Of a DNA stretch of 64,000 nt, positions 36,269 through 45,007 are shown one piece after another. A program made the position numbers and the translations under genes. The first letter of the stretch is position 1. Every line of letters begins with the position of its first letter. The notes below the pieces were generated by a model. The model was not told where the DNA came from. It saw only the letters and a list, made by a program, of their open reading frames with translations, and did no database searches. This stretch comes from Robiginitomaculum sp. GTDB lineage: Bacteria > Pseudomonadota > Alphaproteobacteria > Caulobacterales > Maricaulaceae. The DNA lies in contig JAJFFO010000017.1 of assembly GCA_021776615.1 (NCBI GenBank), positions 1 through 64,000 on the forward strand. Direction: 5' to 3'.

Positions 36269-37294
36269 ATGAGACGCACTTTGCCTATGTTATTGACCTT
36301 TGCCCTGTTTTTTTACCTTGGCAGCCGTGTGCCTGTTTACGGGCAAAACCAGCCGTTTGCGGCGAAAAAATGCGTAAATCTGGCCAATGCCCTGAATGCG
36401 CCCAAGGAGGGCGAGTGGGGCTATGTTATTCGCGAAGCGGATTTGCAACGCATCGCGTTGGCCGGCTTTGACAGCGTTCGCGTGCTCATCGCCTGGCATC
36501 AGCACGCCCAGGCCACTGCACCGTTCACCATTGACCCCACATTTTTTGCCCGCATTGACGAGGTGGTTGACCAGGCCAGCCGCTATGGTCTCGCGGTAAT
36601 TCTCGATTTTCATGATTATGAGGATTTGTTTGCAAACCCTGCAAGCGAGGCCCCACGCGCCATTGCAATTTGGGACCAGATCGCCCGCCACTATGCCAAC
36701 GCCCCCAATTCCATAATTTTTGAGCTTCTCAACGAACCGCAGGAGAACTTACAAGGTGCCCAATGGCAAATTGTCGCCGACGCGCTGTATGCAAAAGTCA
36801 GGCAAAGCAATCCACAACGCTGGCTCATTATGGGCGGCGACAATTGGAATAGCCTTGACGGTTTAGCGCGCTTTAACGCCCCCAAAGACCCGCGCCTTAT
36901 GCTGACATTTCATTATTATGACCCGTTTAAATTCACCCATCAGGGCGCGACCTGGTTTGAGGGTGCACCAAAGGTCGGCAAGCCATGGGGCAGTCGCAAG
37001 GACCGGCAATATATGGACGATGAATTCAAACGTGCCGCCACTATGGCCCGCGCCAGCGGCCACCCGCTCTGGCTTGGTGAGTTTGGGGCCACCAAGGCCA
37101 CGGACATGACCGACCGCGCCGCCTGGACCCGCGCCGTACGCCGGGCAGCCGAAGCCAATGGCATGGGCTGGTGCGCGTTTGATTTCGCCACTGAGTTTGG
37201 CATCTATTCACGAAAGCGCGAAAATTGGGTCTGGCCATTACGCCGGGCTTTGTTCGACCAATCCGCACTGGCCCTGCGCCCCGAAGCCGAGTAA
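36269..37294 (+). CDS. Secreted glycoside hydrolase family 5 protein
   Basis: A 341-residue exported GH5 hydrolase with a signal peptide (MRRTLPMLLTFALFFYLGSR...). The two catalytic glutamates are E156 in FELLNEPQ (acid/base) and E271 in WLGEFG (nucleophile). Conserved surrounding residues include FDSVRVLIAWH and LMLTFHYYDPFKFTHQ. The family includes endoglucanases, mannanases and glucanases; the exact glycan is not readable. No cellulose synthase or other polysaccharide genes adjoin it. The coding region is divergent from pccA across a 113-bp gap. Confidence 0.9.
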   Translation: MRRTLPMLLTFALFFYLGSRVPVYGQNQPFAAKKCVNLANALNAPKEGEWGYVIREADLQRIALAGFDSVRVLIAWHQHAQATAPFTIDPTFFARIDEVVDQASRYGLAVILDFHDYEDLFANPASEAPRAIAIWDQIARHYANAPNSIIFELLNEPQENLQGAQWQIVADALYAKVRQSNPQRWLIMGGDNWNSLDGLARFNAPKDPRLMLTFHYYDPFKFTHQGATWFEGAPKVGKPWGSRKDRQYMDDEFKRAATMARASGHPLWLGEFGATKATDMTDRAAWTRAVRRAAEANGMGWCAFDFATEFGIYSRKRENWVWPLRRALFDQSALALRPEAE

Positions 37295-37329
37295 AAATTT
37301 ATCCTCCTATGGTCAGGAACTGTTACTGT

Positions 37330-37343
37330 TAGGTCAGGACCTA
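37330..37343. promoter_or_regulatory. Palindrome and repeated GGTCAGGA upstream of the DUF302 gene
   Basis: TAGGTC-AG-GACCTA (37330-37343) is a perfect 14-bp inverted repeat 19 bp before the start codon of the DUF302 lipoprotein gene. The related word GGTCAGGA occurs first near 37312 and again within the palindrome, 20 bp (about two helical turns) later. This is the layout expected for a dimeric regulator, but the binding protein is unknown. Confidence 0.4.
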
Positions 37344-37362
37344 TTAATTTTGGATACCCGTC

Positions 37363-37854
37363 ATGCGCACCCGCTCTCTTGCCGTTTTCCTGCTTGGCCC
37401 CTTATTCGGATTTTGCCTGTTGCTGGCCGCCTGCCTGCCACCAACGGCCCCGGCAAAGGGCGCGTTCCTCATCACCAAAACCAGCCCCTATAGCGTTAGC
37501 CAAACCATGGACCGGGCCGAGGCGGCGGTTTTAGCCAAGGGTGCCAAAGTATTTGCCCGGATTAATCACGCTGCCGGGGCACAAAAAAGCGGCCAAAGCC
37601 TGCCGCCCGAAGAAGTGTTGATTTTTGGCAATCCCGCTTTGGGCACCCCGCTTTTGCTGGCCAATCCGCGCATTGGTCTTGACTTGCCTGTCAAACTGGT
37701 TGTTTGGCAAGAAGATGGGGCCACCCATATGGCTTTTACACACCCGGCTTTGTTGGGCGCACGTTATGGCATAGCGCTCGACCATCCGGCGCTGGTTAAA
37801 ATGCGTGCCGTGCTGGACGCGATAACCGACGAGGCCATTGCTCCCGCACCCTGA
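37363..37854 (+). CDS. DUF302-domain lipoprotein
   Basis: A 163-residue protein with a lipoprotein signal ending in LLAAC and a DUF302 domain. The domain is recognised from TKTSPYSVSQTMDRAEAAV, VFARINHAAGA and EVLIFGNPALGTPLL. DUF302 proteins are small, often thiol- or stress-linked, and uncharacterised. This one would sit in the periplasm on a lipid anchor. It follows the GH5 gene and precedes the antiporter without overlaps, so operon membership is unclear. Confidence 0.85.
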   Translation: MRTRSLAVFLLGPLFGFCLLLAACLPPTAPAKGAFLITKTSPYSVSQTMDRAEAAVLAKGAKVFARINHAAGAQKSGQSLPPEEVLIFGNPALGTPLLLANPRIGLDLPVKLVVWQEDGATHMAFTHPALLGARYGIALDHPALVKMRAVLDAITDEAIAPAP

Positions 37855-37957
37855 CTTCACCCAAACTGCCAATAAAACCATACTATATCGCGGCTAACAG
37901 TGTCAGTAGGCTGCGAATCGTTCGATTGTCAGCAATAGCGGCGACGAGGTGTGCGAC

Positions 37958-39202
37958 ATGGAATCACTCTACCTTCTGGCATTAGTGTGGGCGGCGGTAT
38001 TCATCGCCAATATCCTGGCACGCAAAACCAAACTTGTCCCGGTGCTTTGGTTTTTGGCGTTAGGGGCCATCATGGTCAATACCGGCCTGATGCCGGTGGA
38101 AAGCGACCATTTCATCACTACGCTGGGCATGCTTGGCATTATTTTCATCATGTTTGCCCTGGGCTTTGAAGAAAAAACCGATCATTTCATCGGCAGTTTG
38201 AAACAAAGCTGGGGTATTGCTTTTTTTGGCGCCCTCGCGCCGTTTTTTGCCGCGTACAGCGTGGCCCACTATTTATGGCATGACACCGGCATCGCTTTGA
38301 TGTGCGGCCTGACCATGACAGCCACAGCGGTTTCATTAACCATGGCTTCGTTAAAAGGGGTCGGATTACATAAATCGCCAGCGGCAAAACGCATTATGAC
38401 TTCGGCGGTGCTTGATGATATCGCCTCCTTGGCGCTGGTGGCGGTGATCGTGCCAGTGGCCAGTGGCGAAGGCCCGATATCCTTCGTCCACATTGCGCTG
38501 ATTGCCGGTAAAGCCATCGCGTTTTTTGTGGTGGTCTCTATCCTCGGTGCCTGGCTGTTTCCGCACAAAACCAAAGGCTGGTTGCAACGCATACCGCTGG
38601 TGCGCAGCTTCGGCATACGCCATTTGCTGACCTTTGGACGCCATTCGACGCTGACCGTTTTGCTGCTAGCCCTGTTGGTTGGGCTGTTGGCGCACGAATT
38701 CGGCTTCCACCCGGCCATAGGGGCCTATATGGCGGGCCTCATCCTCAAAGAGGAGTATTTTAGCCGTAAGGACGAAAAAGGTTCTTATGAGGACACCAAA
38801 CGCATTGTCGACAATGTTGCCTTTACCTGGATTGGCCCGGTTTTCTTTGTCGAACTTGGCACCAAACTGGTATTTGATTGGCAAATTCTGGCCTCGGTAT
38901 TGCCCCACATTGCCCTAATGCTAACCAGCATCTTTTTCGCACAAATTATCTCTGCCGCCATTGCCGCCCGCTATACTGGCGGTATGAATTGGGCTGGCAG
39001 CTTGCTGGTCGGTTTTGGCATGTTGGGCCGTGCCGAATTGGCCTTTGTGGTAATGAATATTGCCTATGTGCAAAATGCAATTTTGAACACCGAGGCCTTC
39101 TACACGTTGATGGCGACGGCATTTTTTCTTAATATTCTGGTGCCCATTACCATCACCTTGTGGAAACCCTATTATGCAGCACCCGAGGATGCAGGCCCTT
39201 AA
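37958..39202 (+). CDS. Cation:proton antiporter (CPA2/Kef-type), no RCK domain
   Basis: A 414-residue membrane protein with about 12 hydrophobic helices, of the Na+/H+ or K+/H+ exchanger domain family. Family features include MFALGFEEKTDHFIG in the fourth helix, DDIASLALVAVIVPVA with the paired acidic residues of the ion site, and FHPAIGAYMAGLIL. The cytoplasmic RCK/TrkA-N regulatory part found in KefB/C is missing. ATG at 37958 with GAGG 8 nt upstream is preferred over a GTG three codons earlier. A universal stress gene follows 93 bp later, a common partner arrangement. Confidence 0.9.
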   Translation: MESLYLLALVWAAVFIANILARKTKLVPVLWFLALGAIMVNTGLMPVESDHFITTLGMLGIIFIMFALGFEEKTDHFIGSLKQSWGIAFFGALAPFFAAYSVAHYLWHDTGIALMCGLTMTATAVSLTMASLKGVGLHKSPAAKRIMTSAVLDDIASLALVAVIVPVASGEGPISFVHIALIAGKAIAFFVVVSILGAWLFPHKTKGWLQRIPLVRSFGIRHLLTFGRHSTLTVLLLALLVGLLAHEFGFHPAIGAYMAGLILKEEYFSRKDEKGSYEDTKRIVDNVAFTWIGPVFFVELGTKLVFDWQILASVLPHIALMLTSIFFAQIISAAIAARYTGGMNWAGSLLVGFGMLGRAELAFVVMNIAYVQNAILNTEAFYTLMATAFFLNILVPITITLWKPYYAAPEDAGP

Positions 39203-39295
39203 ACCCCTGCGGCGCTATGTCCCGTTCTTTTGGCGCCAATCCACCCCATATCGTATATATAGGTCTTATTATTTCGGCCAATAGGGAGAAGAGCG

Positions 39296-39778
39296 ATGCA
39301 GTTTCACACCATTGTCGCCGCGATTAATCTGGACGATGACCTCGCCCATGGCGTGTTAGAAACCGCGGCGGCCCTTGCCAACCGCGACAAGGCCAACCTT
39401 TGGGTTGTCGATGTCTGGCCAGATCTGCCCTTTGCGCTGGGCGCTGGCATTGCCAACCCGTTAAGCGCCACCGCCATGACCCCGTCGGCGGCCAATATTG
39501 ATGCCGACAAGGCCGCCCGGGCCGTGCGGGTAACAGAACTAGAAACTCTGGTGTTTAGAAGCGCGCCAGGCGCAAAGGCGGTGGTGCTGGGCGGCGAACC
39601 TGCCGAAGAAATCACCAACTTCGCCAGAGACAAGCAAGCCGATTTGTTGGTGGTGGGCACCCATCAAAAGGGCAATTGGAGCGCATTCTTTGATGGCGCA
39701 CCATCGCGAGACATTGTCCGCAATGCGCCGTGCGCCATATTTTTAGTGCCTAAAGCGCACCGCAAAAAAACCGGTTAG
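39296..39778 (+). CDS. Universal stress protein (UspA family)
   Basis: A 160-residue UspA-fold protein. It begins FHTIVAAINLDDD, the usual first strand, and ends with the nucleotide-binding pattern VVGTHQKGNWSAFFDGAPSRDIV followed by APCAIFLV. Such proteins bind ATP and bind or regulate transporters. Its place behind an antiporter gene that lacks a regulatory domain suggests it supplies that control (inference). A GGGAG site precedes ATG at 39296. The last 4 bp overlap the convergent hypothetical gene. Confidence 0.88.
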   Translation: MQFHTIVAAINLDDDLAHGVLETAAALANRDKANLWVVDVWPDLPFALGAGIANPLSATAMTPSAANIDADKAARAVRVTELETLVFRSAPGAKAVVLGGEPAEEITNFARDKQADLLVVGTHQKGNWSAFFDGAPSRDIVRNAPCAIFLVPKAHRKKTG

Positions 39779-40224
39779 CTGGCGGTATTGGCTTCGCGCA
39801 GGGCTTCTGCGGGCGCTGCCGCTCTTAAACACCCCAAAGCGGCTTGCAGCCCAAACCGGCCAAGGCGTTCAGAGCCATTGGTGGCGCTGTGCATGATGTC
39901 CTGCACCAAGGCCAATATGGTGGTGTTAATGGTGCCCGAAACCGTGGTTAGCGTCGCAATCAACCAATCTTCCGCCCCGACCTGTAATGCACCGGGATTG
40001 TCTGTCTCCAGCAAATACCGACTGACCTCGCACACCACAATTTCCCGCCAGGCCAAATCGGCCTCGCCAAAAGTCGCGCATGCATTTATCAATTGCTCGG
40101 CTTCGCTGCATTCCGCCGGCCAGCTCACAAATGTTGACCGGGCCAGGGCCAAGGCTTCGCTTATGTCCATTGGCGATTGTGCGCCATAGGTCTCAATTAG
40201 ATAATCGGCGCGCGTACGTTCCAT
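39775..40224 (-). CDS. Hypothetical protein
   Basis: A 149-residue mostly helical, soluble protein of unknown function. No signal peptide, membrane helix or motif I recognise. It has scattered cysteines and a Trp-rich centre (VSWPAECSEAEQL, LAWREIVVCEVSRYL). ATG at 40224 has AGGAG 7 nt upstream; the ATG at 40230 is too close to that site. The AGGAG site supports a real gene. It converges on the UspA gene with a 4-bp overlap. Confidence 0.6.
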   Translation of the reverse strand: MERTRADYLIETYGAQSPMDISEALALARSTFVSWPAECSEAEQLINACATFGEADLAWREIVVCEVSRYLLETDNPGALQVGAEDWLIATLTTVSGTINTTILALVQDIMHSATNGSERLGRFGLQAALGCLRAAAPAEALREANTAS

Positions 40225-40391
40225 AAGCATTCTCCTGATTCCGCCCCATTGCAGCACACGGAAGTTACCGAGGCGTTAGCAATTTATGTCGCGGCATTCA
40301 AGAACGCATGGCGATTATGCCGCGCCAAAGCTGGTCATTGCCAAACAAGGCTTTAAATTCAGGTGGATACTACAGCCCTGAGGAAGAGATC

Positions 40392-40784
40392 ATGACCACA
40401 GAATTATCAATGCTACTTGGCGTTGTCGCCATCCTATTTGCCAGCAATCTTATCGCCGCCATGGCTGGAATACGCGTCATTGGCGTTAACGCGGCGCTGG
40501 GCAATAGAGACGATATACCAACGCCGTTTCCCGGTTTTGCTGGCCGTGCCGGGCGCAATGCCGGCAATCACGCCTTCGGCCTGTTGTTATTCGCGCCATT
40601 GGTATTGATCGCCGCGCAAATCGACGTTTCCAACAGCACGACCATATTGGCCGCCCAGATGTATTTTTTCGCCAGACTTGCCCATGCCGCACTCTATATT
40701 TTTGGCGTCCCCTACATCCGCACACTGGCTTTTGGCGTTGGTGTTGTGGCGCTCATCATGTTCGCCTGGGGTGCGTTCGTATAA
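40392..40784 (+). CDS. MAPEG-family membrane protein
   Basis: A 130-residue protein with four hydrophobic helices. The segments ALGNRDDIPTPFPGFAGRAGRNAGNH and ARLAHAALYIFGVPYIRTLAF are MAPEG signatures (compare RAxxNxxE and the AR.xH..Y pattern). The family includes microsomal glutathione transferases and related eicosanoid enzymes; the bacterial members are poorly known. ATG at 40392 follows AGGAAGAG. The frame is open upstream but without a ribosome site. Confidence 0.85.
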   Translation: MTTELSMLLGVVAILFASNLIAAMAGIRVIGVNAALGNRDDIPTPFPGFAGRAGRNAGNHAFGLLLFAPLVLIAAQIDVSNSTTILAAQMYFFARLAHAALYIFGVPYIRTLAFGVGVVALIMFAWGAFV

Positions 40785-41207
40785 AACACGGCAGAGAGGC
40801 TTCCAAGTTTTGATCGGTCATACCCCCTTCACCTCCTATTCTCTCCCCAAGGCGAGGAGACAGCTTTTGCCCACGGCATTTCCCAAACTTATTCAACACC
40901 TGCCGTGTTGCTCTAAAGTCGTGAAGTTTTGATACTGGTAAAAACACCTCGCTTCATTTGAGGACGGGTAAGAAGACTACGAGGATGCGCTTGCCTGCTT
41001 ATCATGCGGTGCGGCAAACAGTGATACGCATACCTTCCGTGCCGCCGGGGTCTCGTGGTTAGATGGGTAAAGGCGCAATCCGCAGAGATGTTAGGGTCTG
41101 ATGATCAGACCGTCATTCCCCGCTTCGCTGCCGGGATGGTTTTTCCACCACGCGTGAGGATTGACGGCGACATCGCTGCGCACCAATACCCGGCAATCGC
41201 CCACCCA
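40785..41207. other. 423-bp gap without a recognisable gene
   Basis: No convincing coding frame. Two structured features are visible. First, GGTCTGAT-G-ATCAGACC (41095-41111) is a perfect 17-bp palindrome. Directly after it, GTCATTCCC...GGGATGG (about 41112-41139) looks like a short piece of the dispersed repeat also found at 18.1 and 43.7 kb. Upstream, 40.92-41.06 kb could fold into several stems, but it does not match 6S, RNase P, SRP RNA or tmRNA that I know. Confidence 0.5.
41095..41139. repeat. Perfect 17-bp palindrome joined to a dispersed-repeat fragment
   Basis: GGTCTGAT (41095-41102) and ATCAGACC (41104-41111) are exact inverted copies around one G. The next 28 bp read GTCATTCCCCGCTTCGC... 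and end GGGATGG, the imperfect hairpin form common in alphaproteobacterial intergenic repeats. It lies 70 bp beyond the pccB stop, where it could act as a transcript end for that minus-strand gene. Confidence 0.6.
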
Positions 41208-42740
41208 TTATAGCGGAATGTTATCGTGCTTCTTCCACGGATTGGAGAGTTCTTTATTGCGCAGAGTGCGCAATGCCCGCACCACGCGTTTGCGGGTCGA
41301 GTGCGGCATAATCACATCGTCAATATAACCGCGTTTGGCGGCGATAAAGGGATTGGCGAAATTGTCTTCATATTCCTTCGTGCGCTTGGCAATTTTGTCC
41401 GGGTCACCGGCTTCGGCGCGAAAAATAATTTCCACCGCACCCTTGGCCCCCATCACCGCAATTTCAGCGCTTGGCCACGCATAATTCACATCACCGCGTA
41501 AGTGTTTGGAGGCCATAACATCATAAGCCCCGCCATAGGCTTTGCGGGTGATCACGGTGATTTTTGGCACCGTAGCTTCGGCATAAGCGAACAATAATTT
41601 CGCTCCGTGTTTAATCAGGCCACCGGCCTCCTGGCGGGTGCCTGGCAAAAATCCCGGCACATCAACAAAAGTCACCAGCGGAATTTCAAACGCATCGCAA
41701 AAGCGTACAAAACGAGCGGCTTTTTTGCTAGCGTCAATGTCCAAAACCCCGGCCAGCACCATTGGCTGATTAGCCACAAAGCCCACGGTTTTGCCCTCAA
41801 GCCGGCCAAAAGCGGTGATAATATTGGCCCCGTATTCGGGCATAATCTCGAATATATCGCCCTCATCGGCCACCGCCCGCACCAATTCCTTCATGTCATA
41901 GGGCATGTTGGGATTGGCCGGAATAAGCGTGTCCAATACGGGCACCTGGCGTTCGGCCTCGTCAAAACTTGGCCAATCCGGCGCCTCTTCACGATTGCTG
42001 GCGGGCAGGAAATTAATCAGGCGGCGAATTTGGCTCAGCGCCTCAAAATCATTATCAAACGCACCCTCGGCCACACCGGAAACTTTGGCATGCATTTTGG
42101 CACCGCCCAATTCCTCGTGGGTCACCACTTCATTGGTTACGGTTTTCACCACATCCGGCCCGGTGACATAAAGATAGGAGGTGTCGCGCACCATAAAAAT
42201 AAAATCGGTCATGGCTGGGGAATACACATCGCCGCCCGCGCATGGTCCCATAATCACCGAGATTTGCGGAATAACGCCGGACGCCAACACATTGCGCTGG
42301 AACACTTCGGCATAACCACCAAGGGCGTCCACCCCTTCTTGAATACGCGCGCCGCCCGCATCAAACAGGCCGATAATCGGTGCGCCATTTTTTAGCGCCA
42401 TGTCCTGCACCTTGCAGATTTTCTCCGCATGAGCCAAGGAGAGCGACCCGCCCATAACGGTAAAGTCCTTGGCGAAAACATAAACAAGACGGCCATTTAT
42501 GGTGCCTTGGCCGGTCACCACCCCGTCGCCCGGCACAGTCTTTTCACTCATGCCAAAATCATGGCAGCGGTGTTCAACGAACATGTCATATTCTTCAAAA
42601 CTATCATCATCGAGAAGAATGCTTAAGCGCTCGCGGGCGGTCAGCTTGCCCTTGGCATGTTGTTTGTCGGTGCGCGCCGCACCACCACCAGCCATCGCAG
42701 CCGCGCGGCGGTTCTCCAACTCTTCAAGAATATGCTTCAT
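41208..42740 (-). CDS. pccB: Propionyl-CoA carboxylase beta subunit (carboxyltransferase)
   Basis: A 510-residue carboxyltransferase of the AccD/PccB family. The oxyanion-hole segments [18 protein letters not shown] and [20 protein letters not shown] are in the N-terminal crotonase domain, and [25 protein letters not shown] in the C-terminal one. Length and motifs fit PccB, which carboxylates propionyl-CoA to methylmalonyl-CoA using biotin on PccA. ATG at 42740 with GAGGA 8 nt upstream is better than the TTG two codons before. It is on the same strand as pccA but 5 kb away. Confidence 0.93.
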   Translation of the reverse strand: MKHILEELENRRAAAMAGGGAARTDKQHAKGKLTARERLSILLDDDSFEEYDMFVEHRCHDFGMSEKTVPGDGVVTGQGTINGRLVYVFAKDFTVMGGSLSLAHAEKICKVQDMALKNGAPIIGLFDAGGARIQEGVDALGGYAEVFQRNVLASGVIPQISVIMGPCAGGDVYSPAMTDFIFMVRDTSYLYVTGPDVVKTVTNEVVTHEELGGAKMHAKVSGVAEGAFDNDFEALSQIRRLINFLPASNREEAPDWPSFDEAERQVPVLDTLIPANPNMPYDMKELVRAVADEGDIFEIMPEYGANIITAFGRLEGKTVGFVANQPMVLAGVLDIDASKKAARFVRFCDAFEIPLVTFVDVPGFLPGTRQEAGGLIKHGAKLLFAYAEATVPKITVITRKAYGGAYDVMASKHLRGDVNYAWPSAEIAVMGAKGAVEIIFRAEAGDPDKIAKRTKEYEDNFANPFIAAKRGYIDDVIMPHSTRKRVVRALRTLRNKELSNPWKKHDNIPL

Positions 42741-42911
42741 GGCCAAAATCCTCTTTCACATGGCCATAGCATTGTCGCCGCGCGCGCCGCAATACCAGTA
42801 TTGTTGTCAGCCATGCGAATGTTATTTGTGTGAGGCCGCAAATCAGACATAAACTGGGCGCACGGTGCCATTAATTGTTCCGCCAACGGCCGTCAAACAG
42901 GAGGATTTCCC

Positions 42912-43646
42912 ATGCCCCGTGCCGCTTTCCTATCGGGCTTGCGCTTTTCCTTGCCTGTAGCCCTGTTTTGCACTTGCACCAGCATGGCGATGGCCCAAGG
43001 CGCGCCCGTGGTCATTAAACAAGGCCCGACCGTAGTTCGCCCGGAGGCGAAGCCAAAGCCCAAACCAGAAGCGCAGGAAATTGAGGGCGATAAGCCCGAT
43101 GGCACGCTGCAAAGAACTAAAGATGGCTTGCCCGATGCCGCCGCATCGCCGCTGCGCGACCTCAATCTTCGCAAGCCCATTCCGCCCGACTTTTTGGAAA
43201 AACTTGGCTATGCCTACACCATCACGCCGGGCCTGAATTGCACCGATATTGCCTATCAAGTTGCGGATTTGGACGAAGCGCTGCAAGATCAGGATTATGA
43301 CATCATCGCCGCCGGGGAAATTTTGGACAATGGTGATGAAAAAAGTGAAACCGTGCTCGATGTGATCGGCAGCATTACCAGCGCCATTATCCCTTTGCGG
43401 CCGATTGTGCGCACGGCCACCGGCGCCCGCCGGGCCAAAAAACATTATGAAGAACGCTTCGACAATGGCCGTCGGCGGCGGGCGTTTTTGAAGGGCTATG
43501 GTCTGGCCAAGGGCTGCAACGCCCCGGCCGCCCCGCTGGTCACCTATGCGCCCGATTGGGGTAAGGATTTGAAACAGCCAAAAGTTGACCCGAACACGCC
43601 CAATCGACGCTTAAAAGACAGCTATGTGCCGCCCGGCGGGAATTAA
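42912..43646 (+). CDS. Secreted hypothetical protein, basic and proline-rich
   Basis: A 244-residue exported protein with a signal peptide (LRFSLPVALFCTCTSMAMA, cut after AMA or AQG). A Lys/Pro/Glu stretch (EAKPKPKPEAQE) follows. The body is mixed, with two cysteines, LNCTD and KGCNAP, that could form a disulfide. An Arg/Lys-rich region (ARRAKKHYEERFDNGRRRRAF) lies near residue 185. I know no family for it. A perfect GGAGG site precedes ATG at 42912, so it is a real gene. It is divergent from pccB across a 171-bp gap. Confidence 0.75.
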   Translation: MPRAAFLSGLRFSLPVALFCTCTSMAMAQGAPVVIKQGPTVVRPEAKPKPKPEAQEIEGDKPDGTLQRTKDGLPDAAASPLRDLNLRKPIPPDFLEKLGYAYTITPGLNCTDIAYQVADLDEALQDQDYDIIAAGEILDNGDEKSETVLDVIGSITSAIIPLRPIVRTATGARRAKKHYEERFDNGRRRRAFLKGYGLAKGCNAPAAPLVTYAPDWGKDLKQPKVDPNTPNRRLKDSYVPPGGN

Positions 43647-43719
43647 ACACCAAACCATTCGCGCTTCGAGCTTTACCACTTAATCCATAGATATATTTGC
43701 AATATTCAACAAATTCTCA

Positions 43720-43832
43720 CCGTCATACCGGCCCTCACTTTCGTAAGGGTAAACTGGCCGGTATCCAGTCTTCGTTTGCGGTGTTCACCCATAGAGACCT
43801 ACCTGGACCCCGGCCTTCGTCAGGGTGACGAG
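43720..43832. repeat. Dispersed palindromic intergenic element
   Basis: The 193-bp gap before the tgt stop contains ATACCGGCC (43725-43733) with its inverse GGCCGGTAT (43755-43763), and inside that CCCTCACTTTCGTAAGGG-like pairing. A second half, CTGGACCCCGGCCTTCG...CAGGGTGACG (43803-43830), closes the element. The composition matches the repeat at 18.1 kb, and both lie between genes. These are typical mosaic repeats of alphaproteobacteria, and here could terminate tgt transcription. Confidence 0.75.
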
Positions 43833-43839
43833 TAAATCA

Positions 43840-44940
43840 CTATTTCGCTATTTCGCGGTGTAAATCATCCAACGTCCCGGCGGCAATCGCCGCGCGAATA
43901 CGGGCCATAAGCCCTTGATAATAGGCAATGTTATGCCAGGACAGCAAAATCGCGCCGAGATATTCGTTGGACCGCACCAAATGATGCAAATATGCCCGCG
44001 AATAATCACGGCTGGCCGGGCAGTCGCTGGCGGCATCCAAGGGTTCCATATCTTCGGCAAAGCAGGCCTTTTTGAGGTTGACCGGCCCGGCATCAGACCA
44101 CGCCTGGCCATGGCGGCCAGAACGGGTGGGCATAACGCAATCAAACATATCAATGCCGCGTGCCACCGCCGCGATAATATCAATTGGCCGCCCAACCCCC
44201 ATTAGATAACGCGGGCGGGCCGGCGGCAATAATGGCACGGTGAAATCCAGCGTGTGCACCATGGCTTCAAAGCCCTCGCCGACGGCCAAACCGCCCACCG
44301 CATAGCCATCAAAACCGATATCAATCAGCGCCTTTGCCGACTGTTCGCGTAAATCCTCAAACACCGAGCCTTGCACAATGCCAAAAAGCGCCTGATCCTC
44401 TCTTTTGCCAAACGCGGCTTTTGAGCGCGCACCCCAGCGCAAAGACAGCTCCATCGAAGTTTTGGCCTCTTCATGGGTGGCGGGAAACGGCGTGCATTCG
44501 TCAAACTGCATGGAAATATCTGCGCCCAGCAAATCGGCCTGAATTTCCACGGACCGTTCCGGCGTCAGCATATGGCGCGAACCATCTATATGGCTCTGAA
44601 AGGCCACGCCGTCTTCAGATTTTTTCGCCAACGCCGCCAGTGAAAACACCTGAAAGCCGCCAGAATCCGTGAGAATAGGCCCGTCCCACGTGCTGAATTT
44701 ATGTAGCCCGCCCAGCCGCTGCATGCGTTCCGCGCCGGGACGCAGCATCAAATGGTAGGTGTTGCCCAAAATAATATCGCTGCCTGCGCTGCGCACCATG
44801 TCCATGGTCATGGCCTTCACCGTCGCCGCCGTGCCCACCGGCATAAAGGCCGGCGTGCGAATATCGCCGCGCGGGGTATGCAACGTGCCAGTGCGCGCCG
44901 CGCCGTCCACGGCTTTAATGTCGAAGGTAAATTTACTCAC
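43840..44940 (-). CDS. tgt: tRNA-guanine transglycosylase
   Basis: A 366-residue enzyme that exchanges guanine 34 for preQ1 in tRNAs for Asp, Asn, His and Tyr. The N-terminal [16 protein letters not shown] is typical. The catalytic aspartates are in [12 protein letters not shown] and [15 protein letters not shown]. Unusually, the C-terminal zinc-ligand region appears only as [28 protein letters not shown], which does keep C, C and H residues. The start is GTG at 44940. It is in line with the MFS gene 68 bp upstream. Confidence 0.95.
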   Translation of the reverse strand: MSKFTFDIKAVDGAARTGTLHTPRGDIRTPAFMPVGTAATVKAMTMDMVRSAGSDIILGNTYHLMLRPGAERMQRLGGLHKFSTWDGPILTDSGGFQVFSLAALAKKSEDGVAFQSHIDGSRHMLTPERSVEIQADLLGADISMQFDECTPFPATHEEAKTSMELSLRWGARSKAAFGKREDQALFGIVQGSVFEDLREQSAKALIDIGFDGYAVGGLAVGEGFEAMVHTLDFTVPLLPPARPRYLMGVGRPIDIIAAVARGIDMFDCVMPTRSGRHGQAWSDAGPVNLKKACFAEDMEPLDAASDCPASRDYSRAYLHHLVRSNEYLGAILLSWHNIAYYQGLMARIRAAIAAGTLDDLHREIAK

Positions 44941-45007
44941 GCCATTGGGCCTTTCTGTTTGGGGCCGTTCGAATACGCGGCTTTATCCGCCCTCGCAAGA
45001 CTTGGTG

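Noticed and set aside
36940-37268. Minus-strand frames of 75-87 codons within the GH5 gene
   Set aside because: They lie antisense to a gene with intact catalytic residues and have random composition.
40917-41094. Known structural RNA (6S, RNase P, SRP, tmRNA) or riboswitch
   Set aside because: None of the conserved core motifs of those RNAs could be found, and only generic stems are visible.
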